From Auanema rhodensis (taxonomy: Eukaryota > Nematoda > Chromadorea > Rhabditida > Rhabditidae): a stretch of DNA of 64,000 bases. The notes beneath the pieces are model-generated. The model ran no database searches and was not told the origin of the DNA. It saw nothing but the letters and a program-made list of their open reading frames with translations. This document shows, one piece after another, positions 45,393 to 58,933 of the stretch (positions are counted from its first letter, which is position 1; each line of letters begins with the position of its first letter). The position numbers were made by a program, and so were the translations under genes. The stretch is from positions 15,756,501-15,820,500 of the forward strand of contig OZ059899.1 of the NCBI GenBank assembly GCA_964057225.1, given 5' to 3'.

Positions 45393-46786
45393 ATGTCTCT
45401 TTGTGCTTCTTCTTTGCAAAAGATTGCCAGACCATTGGCCAGAACCATCTACAATGATACCAGAAGCAATTTGTTAATTGGCAAGCATACTAAGGTCATC
45501 ATCCAGGTAATTTTCATATTAAACATTTATAATTATCATCATTATTATATTAGGGTTTCACTGGAAAGCAAGGAACATTCCATGGAAAACAAATGCTTGA
45601 TTATAACACCAATCTTGTTGGAGGAGTTTCCCCAAACAAGGTAATATTTATAAAAAAATGATTCACAATTTCGTTTTCTGTATTAAGGCTGGACAAACTC
45701 ATCTTGGGCTCCCAGTTTTCGGTTCTGTCGCCGAAGCTAAGGAGAGAAGCGGAGCTGATGCCACTGTTATTTATGTCCCAGCTTCTGCAGCTGCTAAGGC
45801 TATTGAAGAGGCTATTGACGCCGAGGTTTTTTTATCAAATTTGTAAATTGAATTAATATTTTTTGATTTTTAGATTGGACTTATTGTTGCCATCACTGAA
45901 GGAGTACCACAACAAGACATGGTCCGTGTAAAGAGCAAGCTCTTGAAACAAAGTATGATAATTGTTTTTCTTCTTTTTTAAAATAATTTTATTCTAGGCA
46001 AGTCTCGTCTTCTTGGACCTAACTGTCCTGGAATTATTGCTTCCGAGGAATGCAAGATTGGTATCATGCCTGGACACATCCACAAGAAGGGTATTGTAGG
46101 TATGTTATATCAAAATATATGTTCATTACGTTTTAATTTTAAAGGAGTTGTATCTCGCTCTGGAACCTTAACATATGAAGCCGTTCACCAAACTACTGCC
46201 GTCGGACTTGGACAGACTAGGCATATTAACTATCCAAATTTGGTTAAACTATTGATCTTTCAGATGTATCGGAATTGGAGGAGATCCATTCAACGGTACT
46301 GATTTCATTGACTGTCTCGAAGTCTTCTTTGCCGATCCAGAGACCAAGGGTGAGTATTTTTATTTATATATTTTTTGTTTTATTATTTTAATTTTTTTTA
46401 AAATTTTTATCTGTTGTAGGTATCATTCTTATCGGTGAAATCGGAGGTAATGCTGAAGAGCAAGCCGCTGAGTTCATCAAGAAGAGCAACAGGTAATTTA
46501 TTTATCACATTTTACTTTGTAAACTGAAATTCAGTGGAAAGCCTGTTGTTTCATTTATCGCCGGAGTTACTGCTCCACCAGGAAGAAGAATGGGACATGC
46601 CGGAGCTATCATTTCTGGTGGAAAAGGTATTATTATGAATATGAACACCTGAAAAAAACAAAAAACATAACAGGAACCGCTGATGACAAGATTGAAGCTT
46701 TGAAGTCTGCTGGAGTACACGTAACTGATTCTCCTGCCAAGTTAGGAACTACTATGGCCCAAGCCTTGCTTAACACTATTCAATAA
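45393..46786 (+). CDS. SUCLG1: Succinyl-CoA ligase alpha subunit (mitochondrial)
   Basis: ATG at 45393 follows TTATTCAG directly. A short basic presequence ([15 protein letters not shown]) precedes the CoA-binding Rossmann domain: [54 protein letters not shown] and [18 protein letters not shown]. The ligase half has [49 protein letters not shown] and the phosphohistidine loop [17 protein letters not shown]. The protein ends [17 protein letters not shown] at about 320 residues. It forms the TCA-cycle enzyme that converts succinyl-CoA to succinate with nucleotide triphosphate production. C. elegans has two alpha genes (sucl-1, sucl-2); by chromosome context sucl-2 is the more likely match, but this was not tested. 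Confidence 0.97.
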
Positions 46787-47347
46787 GCTGCTAACTTGAA
46801 TATATAGATTAAATTAGTTTTATTTTATGTTACTTTTACACGATGTAAGCATTTTTCCAACAGCCAACTGGCCTTGTGCTTGGTAGTTTCGTAGTGTTGT
46901 AATACTACTTACGAGTCTCTCAGAAAAAAAAAATTAAATATAGTGATAGAGGATATAAATTTTATTTATTTCATATGGCGATCTACGCCAATATACATGG
47001 TATTTTTGGATTTTTCTCTATTTAAGGTAATAATGACAATATAGCTACGACTGCCTGCAGACACATAATGATAAACTGATTATATAAAACATCACTAGAT
47101 AATAAGGAACCGGAAAACTATGAAAAAAAGTAAAACTGGCAATAACTCGTGGATAAAGTGCCACTACCCTTTACAATACAATACACGGGGGTTAATATTA
47201 AAAACATAATACCTAGCGCAGAATAGCCAAATGATAAAAAATCATGAAATCCTCGTTTTTTTCAATGCAAATTTTCAAGGCAATTGAATGAAAGAATGAA
47301 GAATACAACTATATACATTAATGTCCTGAGACTAAGTGTCTATCCCA
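46787..47347. other. Convergent 3' flanks of succinyl-CoA ligase and BCAS3
   Basis: About 560 bp of AT-rich UTR-like sequence separates the two converging genes. I see no coding potential here. Confidence 0.5.
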
Positions 47348-50300
47348 CTACTCCAATTCGCAAACATCTTCAAGACCTTGCTTACTACTATCATCACTCT
47401 GAAAAAGCAACAGATCATTGGGTGAGTTGAGAGAAGAAATGCAGAAACTCACACGGTGTCCATCCCAATCTTCGCGCATAGCTTCTGCTATTTTCTTGCT
47501 TATATCTTCTACATTATGATCATTTGCACTTATAGTAGTAAGTACTGATTCGCTGTCATAAGAAGAGCTACATTCGATTCTGATTGAATTACCAGCTGTA
47601 ATTAGAGATTACTGAAGAATATTTGGTGTCCGACAAACCTTTGCACTCGTCATGTCGTCCGGTTTTCCCACCAATGACAACAGGAATAGATTTCATGGAT
47701 GATAGCGATTGTCTCGAGTCAGAAGGTGCCAACTAAAAACGAATAAGATAAATCAATGCTCAAAAAGGTTTCAAAATAACATACCAATTCTGGGCTACTA
47801 TCATCCTGATATTCGAAAAAGGAGAATTGGGGTACTTGCCACACACGACGAGTTGGTCCTGAATACGTTTTGATTTCCGCCTGCGGAATCCACGACTGCG
47901 TCGAGTCACAACGTTGACGAGTTTCTGAGGCACATGAGAATGACCTAAAGGAATTTCCTTGTTCCAAGGGAGGAGGTATATCAGAGTCGTTTCTGGTTCT
48001 GAAAATAAACTTGAATAAACAACTAAGAGTCAAAGCTTACCTATGAAGAATCCACATAAACGTTGGCTCAACTTCAAGCTGAGGTTCTCGTTCAGTTTGA
48101 TCCAAAGCGCCACAACCAGGAACTAATTTGTATTGAAATACAGCACCAGTTTCTGCACGACAGACAGACAAGAATTGTTCCGAACGTCCATCGTATTCTC
48201 TTGAATTGATAACTAATGACATTCTTGGGAGTTCTATGGGTCTTCTGGTAGATGATGATATTCCAAGTGGAGCCAAATCATTTGCCCAAGCAATCAAATT
48301 GTCAGGTGATATGCGTGGCTGAAAATAAATTTCATATAAACACTGAAAGAATTCTAAGGAACATACGGGAATTTTGGCAACAGCTTTAAGAAGAACTGGT
48401 GACTCTAAAGGTCCTATACGAGGATTCTGAGAGCATCGAGCTAATAATTTATTAGAATATGGATGTTCTCTATAAAATAAAAAAAGAAATAAAAGAAACT
48501 AATTTGAAAATCTTACAGAGATGTTTTAACACTTCCACTGTTCTTTCTAGAACGACCACTGTTATATGGTTCCGAAGTATCCGTCAGTCCAGCTGAACGA
48601 AGGAAACGTGATTCCCTAAATAATAATAAATTGAAAAGAATTCGAAGGAGTAGCTGAAACCTATTAGTAAAGTGACTGCCATGAGTCCTAAATGAGGGTT
48701 TTCCACCGAAAGGACACACAGCAAAGACATGAGTCGTGCCGTGATTAGTGGCCACAGCAAGCCAGCGTCCATCGAGAGAAAATGCAGTGCTAGCCACCTG
48801 AAAAAGAACATGCCTATCTTGCTGCAGACGAAAGAAAATCAATACCTTGGCTGAAGTATTTCCTCTGTATAGTCGGTACATATGATGCACTGTTCCCAAA
48901 CTAGGACTAGCTGAGTGAGGTAGTATATTGAATATGTTGAAACATGATCCGTTGACATCAGCAGTGAAAAGAAGACGCCCATCTGGTGACCAAGAGCAGT
49001 ACGAAAGAGGTTCAAGATGAGCAACAAAATGAGCATACACCCTATTCTAGAATGGATTAGAAGTGGCTTATATATAAACAAACTATATAGATTAATACCT
49101 TGCCCTCATCTTTAGCCAAATCCACGATCTTTATAATTCCCTTTGGAGTAGTTTTTGTTTTGGATACACCAGAACCTGAAACTGTTTCTACAAAATTAGC
49201 AACAGTCCTAGTTAAAGCCTAAACAAATAATTTTTATTTATCACCAGTATCTAAGTGAACAAACCTTAGCGCCACCTAACACCTGGCTAGCATAATCATC
49301 TGGAATATCGACTCCTTCTAAATCTAATCCGCAGCAACTTTGTACTTCATTATCAATCTATGAAGTGGTGGTTAGAGAAAACATAAATAATTCTAGCTTA
49401 CCTTATCTACAGCAAAAGCTAGAAGATGAGAATAAATGGCAATAGGAGGAATATTTCTTTCGATTGAATTTGAAATATTGATCTCACGTACAAGTCCATA
49501 TGATAGAGTTTCATAAATGACAGCACGGGAAGAGAAAGAAACAACGAGGAAACTGAATAAAAACAGTTTAAGATCATTAAAAATGAAACAATTAACCTTT
49601 CTGAACAGTGTAGTCCGCTAACTGGCTCTTCATAAGGTGTTGTAGCCGAAGGTAAACGATGAACCTAGAAATTAAATTTTGTTGATGAGGAAGAAGAAAC
49701 AGCTGACACTGAGCGTAGGCAGAAAAAAATTTTTAAAAAAGCGAAAACATGAAAACTAACATGTTTGTCTACCAAAGATATTATAGCGACTGTACAATAC
49801 TGCTTTTCAGGAGCTGGACTGAATGCGTCGACAAGAGCGACTTGTGGACGAAGCGAAGAAAATCTAAAAGAACTATCTAGATATAATTTTCTTCCATATA
49901 TTTTATCTTACAAATCCTTCGTTGTTTCGTTAACACCTTTCACGTTATTGGGAATTGGCACAAAAGCTCTAATTGGTCCTTGCCTTTCAGACATAACTTC
50001 TTCATACTCTCCATTATCCTAAACATAGAACTATTATTCACGTGATATTGTTCTGACTACTAACGCCCGCACACCATAATTGGTAACCACGTGCCAAACC
50101 GAGTAGCAATATATCCATCTTTTTTCTCATTTGACCAGCTATAAACATCATTACGATAAGAATATCACGTGTTTCAATTATGATGAATACCTTTCTCGAT
50201 AGTGTAATATTGAACCCATTCTACTTTTTCTGGTAAAGCAGCAGTCGATTGCTGTGAGGGTATAGCGTCTTGAACTAGTTCTGCCATGGAATTAGCAATC

Positions 50301-50938
50301 GATGTCTCCCTAGAAGTAAACAAATCAATAGATATACACAGGAAGCACTACATACGGAACATGTCTGGGCTTTACAATCTGTCCTCGATGAATATTAGGA
50401 GTTTTCTCTCTGAGTTTACTACCAGGAGAACAAATTTGTGGTGAAATAGGTTTAATGCTCGGTGTTTCAACATTTACTGAGCTAATACGTCCACAGTTTG
50501 AACGAAGAGGTGGGACAGAAACTGGACTTACATTCCCTATAGAATATATCAAAATCACAGTTGAAAAAATATATAAAATATACCGGTTAAAAGGTCGTTA
50601 AGATTTATATTTGAATTGACATCACTCTCACTGCTTATTATTTTTTCGCATTCCTTGGACCAGCCTGTAAAAATAAGGATAACTAATTCATGAATATTTT
50701 AGCCTACCTTCTGGTTCCAAAGTAACTTCTGTTAGTTGCGCAGGGTTTAATGTATTTTCTATATTTTCAGAAAGTAAATCCGCAGCAGGTAATTTTTGTG
50801 GTTGAGGTGGGACCTGTAAGGAATAGCGTTCAACAAACTCAAATACTATTACTATACCTGAACTGAAGCTTTTTCCTTCTTCTTTTTGTTTTTGCTGGCA
50901 CCTATTGACTCGTTTGGCGGCATGGCCACATCCGACAT
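47348..50938 (-). CDS. BCAS3: BCAS3-like WD40 protein
   Basis: ATG at 50938 (MSDVAMPPNESIGASKNKKK) lies downstream of an AAGATTTCAG acceptor. After about 150 residues of low complexity, the BCAS3 beta-propeller begins: KVEWVQYYTIEK, LLLGLARGYQLWCAGDNGEY and QGPIRAFVPIPN. It continues with AHFVAHLEPLSYCSWSPDGR, LLFTADVNGSCFNIFNILPH, VHHMYRLYRGNTSAKV, ASTAFSLDGRWLAVATNHG and TTHVFAVCPFGGKPSFRTHG, the most conserved BCAS3 section, followed by the RFLRSAGL block. A second conserved domain and an acidic tail end in GLEDVCELE. About 900 residues and 17 or so introns. In animals BCAS3 works with PHAF1 at autophagosome formation sites and in cytoskeletal control. It is head-to-head with gsp-2. Confidence 0.88.
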
Positions 50939-51499
50939 CAAATGAAAAAACTGAAATCTTAATAATGCATGAGAATGGAAAGGAAATATTCACGGAGTAT
51001 GTGAGATATGAGTGTGTTTTAATCATGCTAAAAGCACTATTGATTGGAATGATCAAGAGAAACAGAAATTTTATTAATGCTAGACCTTTAAATATACTTA
51101 AAAAAAATATAATAATATTAAATTTTATTAAATATATTAAAAATAGAGAAATTTTATCGAACATTCTTCACTCTTTTGGATCAGCTGATTTAACGAAGAG
51201 ACCGTATCGGGAAAATTGAGAGAATCGTGGTGAGACCATGAGTGAAAAGATTTTAGGCGCGAGCGGTCGGTCCGCTAGCATCCTGCAGCCCACATGAGGC
51301 TTTTCCTTGCGTTACACCTACTTTAACTAATTTAAATTTTGTTTAATATTTAATTTTCATATCAAATTATAACAACCATGCCTTACTATAATATAAATTT
51401 AATTTTTTTTCACATAAATTTCTATAATTTAAAAGTAGGCCCAATTTTTTAGACTTGCGGTAACCATTAAAAGCGTGTTAACATCAACGCTAAATTATA
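50939..51499. promoter_or_regulatory. Divergent promoter interval between BCAS3 and gsp-2
   Basis: A 560-bp region separates the two divergently read ATGs. It includes a short GC-rich island (51255-51300, GGCGCGAGCGGTCGG) that contrasts with the AT-rich surroundings, and A/T-only tracts at 51085-51140. The GC-rich patch is a candidate core promoter element. Start sites cannot be fixed from sequence alone. Confidence 0.45.
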
Positions 51500-52873
<1,374 letters not shown>

Positions 52874-53141
52874 TTTGTGTACATAGTAAACAAGTATTAC
52901 GAAGGTTATGTGGTTGTTATTTAACAAATACATGTTTTGAAAAATTAATCTTTTGGTATGATTGTTTCTGGCTGCTGCAATTTGATCTATCTCAATGTGT
53001 TTCTAACTTGTTCTCTTTGACAGAGCCTATTTTCATTTCTTTAGTATGCTATTACCTTCCAACTTACCCTAGCTCCAGAGATATACCATGCTCTTGTTCT
53101 GATAACTCCTTCTTGTGTGCAACAATAAAGAAACCGAATAT

Positions 53142-53586
53142 TCATTCATATTGTCTTCGAAAGTATTTATAATATTTCTCACGTAAATTCTTTACTGCTG
53201 AAGCTTTCACGAAATTTTCAAAACGACGTTTTAATTCTCCTGTTACAGAAACTTGATCAAATCTAAGGCTGAAAATAATCAAATATAGACACAGAAAGAC
53301 TTTCAGCCTTTACCCTTGAACACAACTTTGCCTGCATAATATTCTCTCGTTAAAGTGAAACCGCTTGCATTTGTGTTCGCAGTGCAGATTATGAACCTAA
53401 AAATATTCAAAATATGGTTTGTGTATTATCCAAAGAACCTTCGGGATGTCGAACTGAGATATGACGGATGATACGGCAAAAATCGATCGTCCACGGTACT
53501 CTAGTACTTCCAGAATGTCTGCCGCGTGCGAATAAATTCCTGAATATTAATTTGATTCGGTCAGATATTTTCAATAGTTTTGCCAT
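53142..53586 (-). CDS. Small basic Cys/His-rich protein of unknown function
   Basis: Three exons are joined by phase: ATG at 53586 (MAKLLKISDRIKLIFRNLF), donor within CGTCATATCTCA|GTTCGA, and a second exon beginning VHNLHCEHKCKRFHFNERIL. That exon continues CRQSCVQG to a GTAAAG donor. The third exon reads LRFDQVSVTGELKRRFENF and ends YYKYFRRQYE at the TGA, 53142. The roughly 115-residue product is basic, with CxxxC, C..H and CxxxC spacings that could bind a metal. The even coding quality across two introns supports a real gene. I do not recognise the family. It is convergent with gsp-2 (269 bp between stops). A mitochondrial or RNA-binding role is only a guess from its charge. Confidence 0.6.
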
Positions 53587-53913
53587 CAACAACCTAACCT
53601 ACTGTGCGATTGAGGGTTACGGTTGTGTGTACGAATGCGCTGCATTCACCCTCCAAACACCATTTATCTGAATTATTCCGTAAATCTTCAGTTCGTATGT
53701 ACTTAAATGGAATAATTTATTTCTTCGGAAAAAAACCCGATTTTACACTTTCGTTTATTAATTGTGCTATGATTTCGGGTGTTCTAGTAGAGTTTATTAC
53801 AAATAGCGCCATCTTCTCCTCTGTTTGAAGGTTTCTGTGAGCAGAAAACGATTATAAACTTCATCAGCCAACTATCCATCTTGTAATAATCACACGTAAT
53901 TAGGCACGTCATT

Positions 53914-53932
53914 CACGTGCAAAATGACGTCA
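53914..53932. promoter_or_regulatory. CACGTG E-box plus palindromic CRE (TGACGTCA)
   Basis: CACGTG lies at 53914-53919 and TGACGTCA at 53925-53932. They are nested in a small inverted repeat in which ACGTCATT (53906) pairs with AATGACGT (53923). These match consensus sites for bHLH and CREB/ATF factors. It lies 330 bp upstream of the small Cys/His gene on the minus strand. Function is inferred. Confidence 0.4.
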
Positions 53933-54640
53933 TTGTTATTTTTATTATATACTATAGGCAGATGTGAATGGTTGTGTAAATTATCAAGTTCATTTAGAAA
54001 GAAAAAGGCCGCTTTAAGACTGTTTAATCTGAAAATTATACCTAAAAATGGTTGGTGGCATGTCCACAGATGATTCATAATCAGACTTCTTTGGCAAGCG
54101 ACTATTCAGCTTATCACGAAACAGCTTTGAGATTGGGACCTGTCATGAACATATATGTAACTAAGTTTTGCTTCAAAGTTTATTTTGTCATCTTCACTGT
54201 TTTTCCCTTATAGCCACTTTCTCTCTATCTCTTTCTCTCTCTTTTTAAGCTTTTGCCTCGTTCTTTCCTTCCTTTTACTCACTATTATCTTGACATATTC
54301 GCTTTCGAAAAGTAGATTTGCCGCCGAGAATGTGATAAACCAATCGGGTGTGTGGATATGGCAACGATACATCTCGAAGAAATAGCTTACCATGACGTGT
54401 CTCAATATTTCTTCGTCTGCTGTTTTTTGAATTTCATGGACTGGCCTCTCTATCAGCTACTGATCTACCCCTCCTCTCTTTCCCGTCTCTTTCAATATCT
54501 CTCGCTCTCTCTATTCAGTCATTCTTTCTTTTCTTGATGACGGGATGTCTCAACCACAACAACTAATAGTAGCATCGTCTACAATGAATTCTACTTCCAT
54601 ATCCACTTTGTAAAGATAAAATCATGTTTTTCCATTCTTC

Positions 54641-54643
<3 letters not shown>

Positions 54644-54675
<32 letters not shown>
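54644..54675. repeat. (TA)n microsatellite
   Basis: About 15 uninterrupted TA units in the gene-poor region. Confidence 0.95.
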
Positions 54676-54678
<3 letters not shown>

Positions 54679-55461
54679 GAATCCTATTTTCAGAGGTATA
54701 TTGTAAATATGTGATGTTGTTGATCAGTTTATATCATTGTTGTCGCCGTATTAGTCAGAAGTGAAAGAGAAAATTAAACCAAATTATGTGTATCATAGAG
54801 ATAATTGCTTCTTTGTCTTAATCTAAGCGGTTTCTTTCGTTTAAAACTGATTCCAATGTCAACTATTGTGCTCTTAAACGGCGATAGAGCTGAGAACGAG
54901 AAAAGGAATTTCAACGGAGGTGAATGAAAAATGACTAAAAGACAGACGATTCTCCATTTCCTTCGAACGTGATGATTCGAAGCCCCATGACACTTGCATA
55001 GTATAAAGAGAGTCCTTCATATCATGCTTCAACCATGTAGAACAGAAAGACGAGAATGAAAGGGCTGCGTATGTGTTGGGGCAGAAGAAACCACATCAAT
55101 CAGCTCATTATGCGCATTATGATTTTTCTTTTGTAATTCATCCTTTCTTCCATACTCTCCATCTATTTATCTCTCTGGCGATGTCTTTCCCCCTCTTTAT
55201 ATCTCTAATTCTCTCTTCTTCGATAACATACGTATACACCGCTTGTGCTAGCTTCTGATCTCATGGGAACAAAGAATCATTCTAAAATAGCTTATCAAGC
55301 AAAGCATTTTGCAATTTAGAAAACATTTCCAAATGTTGTGAATAATTCTTTCACTTTTTGCCCAAAAATAATTTCCTCTCTCAATTTCTGAAATCTATAT
55401 CCGTTTATCATGTGAATTCATGAGCTCTTTCTTCCACCCACCCAACCTCTCTCTTCCTCTC

Positions 55462-55463
<2 letters not shown>

Positions 55464-55524
<61 letters not shown>
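55464..55524. repeat. (CT)n microsatellite
   Basis: About 28 CT units with a single TTT interruption near the 3' end, flanked by further CT-rich sequence (55441-55463). Confidence 0.95.
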
Positions 55525-56239
55525 TACCCTCTATGGTCTTAGATTTTCCGATTAAATTTTGGCCATGTCAGCACCACGTATGTTTTACCCAGAGGGATAA
55601 GCAACAGCTGAATCAGTTTGAAATTATAGTTGAGGGATAATAGACAGATAAACTGATAAACAACCATATAAACATGGTATTACGATACAAGCTGAAAAGC
55701 TACAAATGTGAAATTTCATGAAAAGCTGGAAAATATGTGATGAAGGAAGGTTATGATGTTTGCTCTTTCAAAAGATAATTGAAGAATATACATATGGTTA
55801 AGATACATTACGTCTTATTTTGGTTGAAAGATGGATGCGTCAATGGTTCGTCGTCGTCGTCTTTCTATCTGACTAAACATATTTCCCCATGAGAAATCTA
55901 AAATCGTGGGAGGGTTAAACGGGTAATCAATCTTGATCTTTAAGCTATGAAAGTCATATCTCAAAAAAAAATTCTTTCGTTGCCATGTAATAATCTAATA
56001 ATTTATCTTTTTCTCTTATTCATTCTTTATTTTATGATGAAAATGACATAGTTGACCATGTACTATTATATGGTTCTTTGCGCTTGTCTCTCAGTTAACT
56101 GGAAGACACTCTCTTTACATTGTGTGCTCCATCTTTGCTGCTCTGTCCACTCTTTCGCCCTTTTCCTTTTTTCTCGTTTTCCCCAATTCCTCCAACATTA
56201 TTGGGGAGTGAAATCAAACGGCAAGATACGCTTCAAACT

Positions 56240-56286
56240 TTATATATATATATATATATATATGGTTAAAGAAAGAGAGAGAGAGA
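56240..56286. repeat. (TA)n tract followed by a (GA)n tract
   Basis: Eleven TA units (56240-56262) are followed within 10 bases by GAGAGAGAGAGA (56274-56286). The GA run is the complement of CT tracts elsewhere in the desert. Confidence 0.9.
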
Positions 56287-56877
56287 AAACCAGGAAAAAT
56301 GAAGAACAAAGAGATGGCTGCAGAGAAAAAAAAAAGAAAAAATGGAAGGAAAATCAGCTTTGAACATGGGAACAGATTATATTTTGCTGTTTTACATAGA
56401 TAGAGCAAACGATGACGTAGATCAGTACAACAACAGCTAACTGCAATGAAGCTATATTGTATATAAACAACTTATACAAATCAGCTCAAGAAATTTTGTT
56501 CTTGTTTTCTTTTTTTTTTTCGAAAAATCTTGTGCAAAATGAAATCAAACATGATACGATCCAAAGAAGATATAAAGTGAAAAAGACTTATGTTTTTCAT
56601 AATTTTTATCATTTTCCCTATACAGTATAAACATAAAAATGATGTTTTTCTTACGAAAGTTATTTAATGACAATTTACTGAAACAACTCATTCAAACATT
56701 CTTTTTCAAAATAAAAAATATAAAATACAATAATCTTCTATATACTATGTGTATAGTTATAGATATTATCTTTAACTAGATTTTATATATTGTATAGTTA
56801 GTGATGAATTTTCCACTGTTTACTCTTGCATAGTTTATTGTGTTAAATTGTCGTTAACCCTCTCATCCCTTGATATT

Positions 56878-56913
<36 letters not shown>
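56878..56913. repeat. Poly-C / (CT)n compound microsatellite
   Basis: A run of about eight C residues leads into about 13 CT units, the same architecture as the array at 24725. Confidence 0.95.
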
Positions 56914-56917
<4 letters not shown>

Positions 56918-58933
56918 ACTTGTTCATATTTAACACCTTTGACCTCCCTTACATCAGCTAGGACTAGGGTATAATCACACTGTCTATACACACTTATTCA
57001 TACAATTCTTATCATATAATTTGATAATTTTCAATGATTGCTCTGATGCTTTTACACACAAAAAAAATCGTAAAAAGCGATGGAATATTAGTAGGCTGTC
57101 CATAATCTGATAAGAAGATGAGCTTACTTGTGAAAAAAGATTTAATGGAAATTCATAGCCCATAAAGTATAGAAAAACATCTTCTGAAGCATTGATTGGT
57201 TTTCCCGATATTAGGATACAGGTACAATTCGTCTAAATGGACAAAGTTTTATGATTTGTCAACTCAATGTGTTTTGAAAAGACTGTGTGTGACTTCAGAT
57301 CAATAGCATCATGAAAGTAATGCTTGCTGATGATAATGCTGGTTAAAATAGATTGTTTGGTTGGCTTGAAGAAATGAAGTTCAAAAAAGAAATTCAAAAG
57401 AAAGAAAAAAAACAAATAATTAATGCAAGTAAAGGGTTTGATGGGGGAATTACCTCGAAATCTTCTATAGGCAGACATGCTGATTGATCAATTTTACATG
57501 GATTAATAGCTAATGTAGCTGAGGAAAATGAATAAAATATATAGATAATGAGAAGATTTTTCAAATTCATTTAGAAATATGAATAAATGAATGATTTCAA
57601 ATAAGGGTAAACTTGAAATATAACATATAGGGAATATGTCTTTGTCACTTTTCTTCTGTTTATTTCCATTTTGTATAAACGGTTTTTCCTGTAAATTCAG
57701 AAATATGATATACAGTTTGCACTTCCGTTAGCTGCTACAGTATATCGTCTCGTGTTTCCCCCAGAGTCAGCATCAATCGTTTTCACTGTTCTGTCTTCAT
57801 CTTCAGATATGTATGTCTATATGATTTTGATCTGTTCTCCTATCTTGAACATTTCAAGAACAAAAGCTCTTAAGTTCGGTGTTGTGATATGAGCTTTGAG
57901 CTATCACACTATCTCATCTCTCTCATTCTTTGCTAGATAGAATCATTTAATCTTTCTATGTATGTATGTCTCTCTGTATATATAAGTGTGTATATAACTG
58001 TTTGCCTGTGTGTTTCTTAAGAGAGAAAGCTGGTAAAAATAAATAAAATCGACAAATAAGGCAAAGTTCATGCGAGATTCGGCGGAATTTCAAACAACAT
58101 GCGGGCTCCATTAGCGGAATCATCCTGAGCAAATAAATTGGCAATAATATTAATAATTATTATATAAATGGAGAAGAAGAATTGTAATTATATAAGATAA
58201 GATGTGAGAATGGTTGGGTAGGTAGAAGATGACAGAAATAACTTTAAGAAATAAACAACCAGACGACATAGAAGAAGGGTTTGCTAAAAATCTGAAAACT
58301 ATATTGATGCCATAACAATATAATTAATATAAATAAATATTAAAGGAAGGAATAAAAAAGAAAAAATGAACTAGAGATGAAATCACTTTGGCTCAAAACA
58401 TTGAAAATATATTTTAAAACTTATTTGACTACAATATTTCTAAATATGCATCTATCGATTATTTATGGAGAATTTATATATTTATATAACTATGCGATGA
58501 TTAGTATGAAGTTTTTAGTGTTTAGCTAAATGGAATTAGTTTATAGTTTGATGTGATAATTGGAAAACATATAAGGCAAAAAGACACAACGCGACCGTCA
58601 CTGGAATCAAAACCCAAATTATCACAGAAGGGAAGCCGGGTTGCCTACGACGAAGATCTCGAAATAGAAGATATTGTTTGATTGAACCAATACATAATAA
58701 TAATTTGAATTCTTTTCAATTATGAGAAAGGTGCCGAGAAGAAGATGTAAGTCTGATCCATCGTTGCTCATGGTATTCTGATATAATCTGATTTGATGAA
58801 GCATCTACGAAACTCTTCAAGGCAAATACTCAAATTGGAATTTAGATTTGAAAGATGTAAATGCATTGTAGGGAAGAGAGAAAGTGACCAGATGAAGAAA
58901 CTGGGAAAGCAAGTAGTTTGTATCATATCACAG

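Larger units (their letters stand above)
53587..58933. other. 5.3-kb gene-poor region upstream of the gar-2 3' end
   Basis: No intact gene was recognised. The sequence resembles the 22-29 kb desert: T/C-rich runs and dinucleotide tracts of CT and TA (listed separately), with short chance frames. It includes a composite CACGTG / TGACGTCA element near 53914. The last part, about 57.3-58.9 kb, probably contains the long 3' UTR of gar-2. Confidence 0.55.

Noticed and set aside
53890-54537. Short frames on both strands in the gar-2 flank
   Set aside because: They are CT/GA-repeat translations with no continuity or domain signal.
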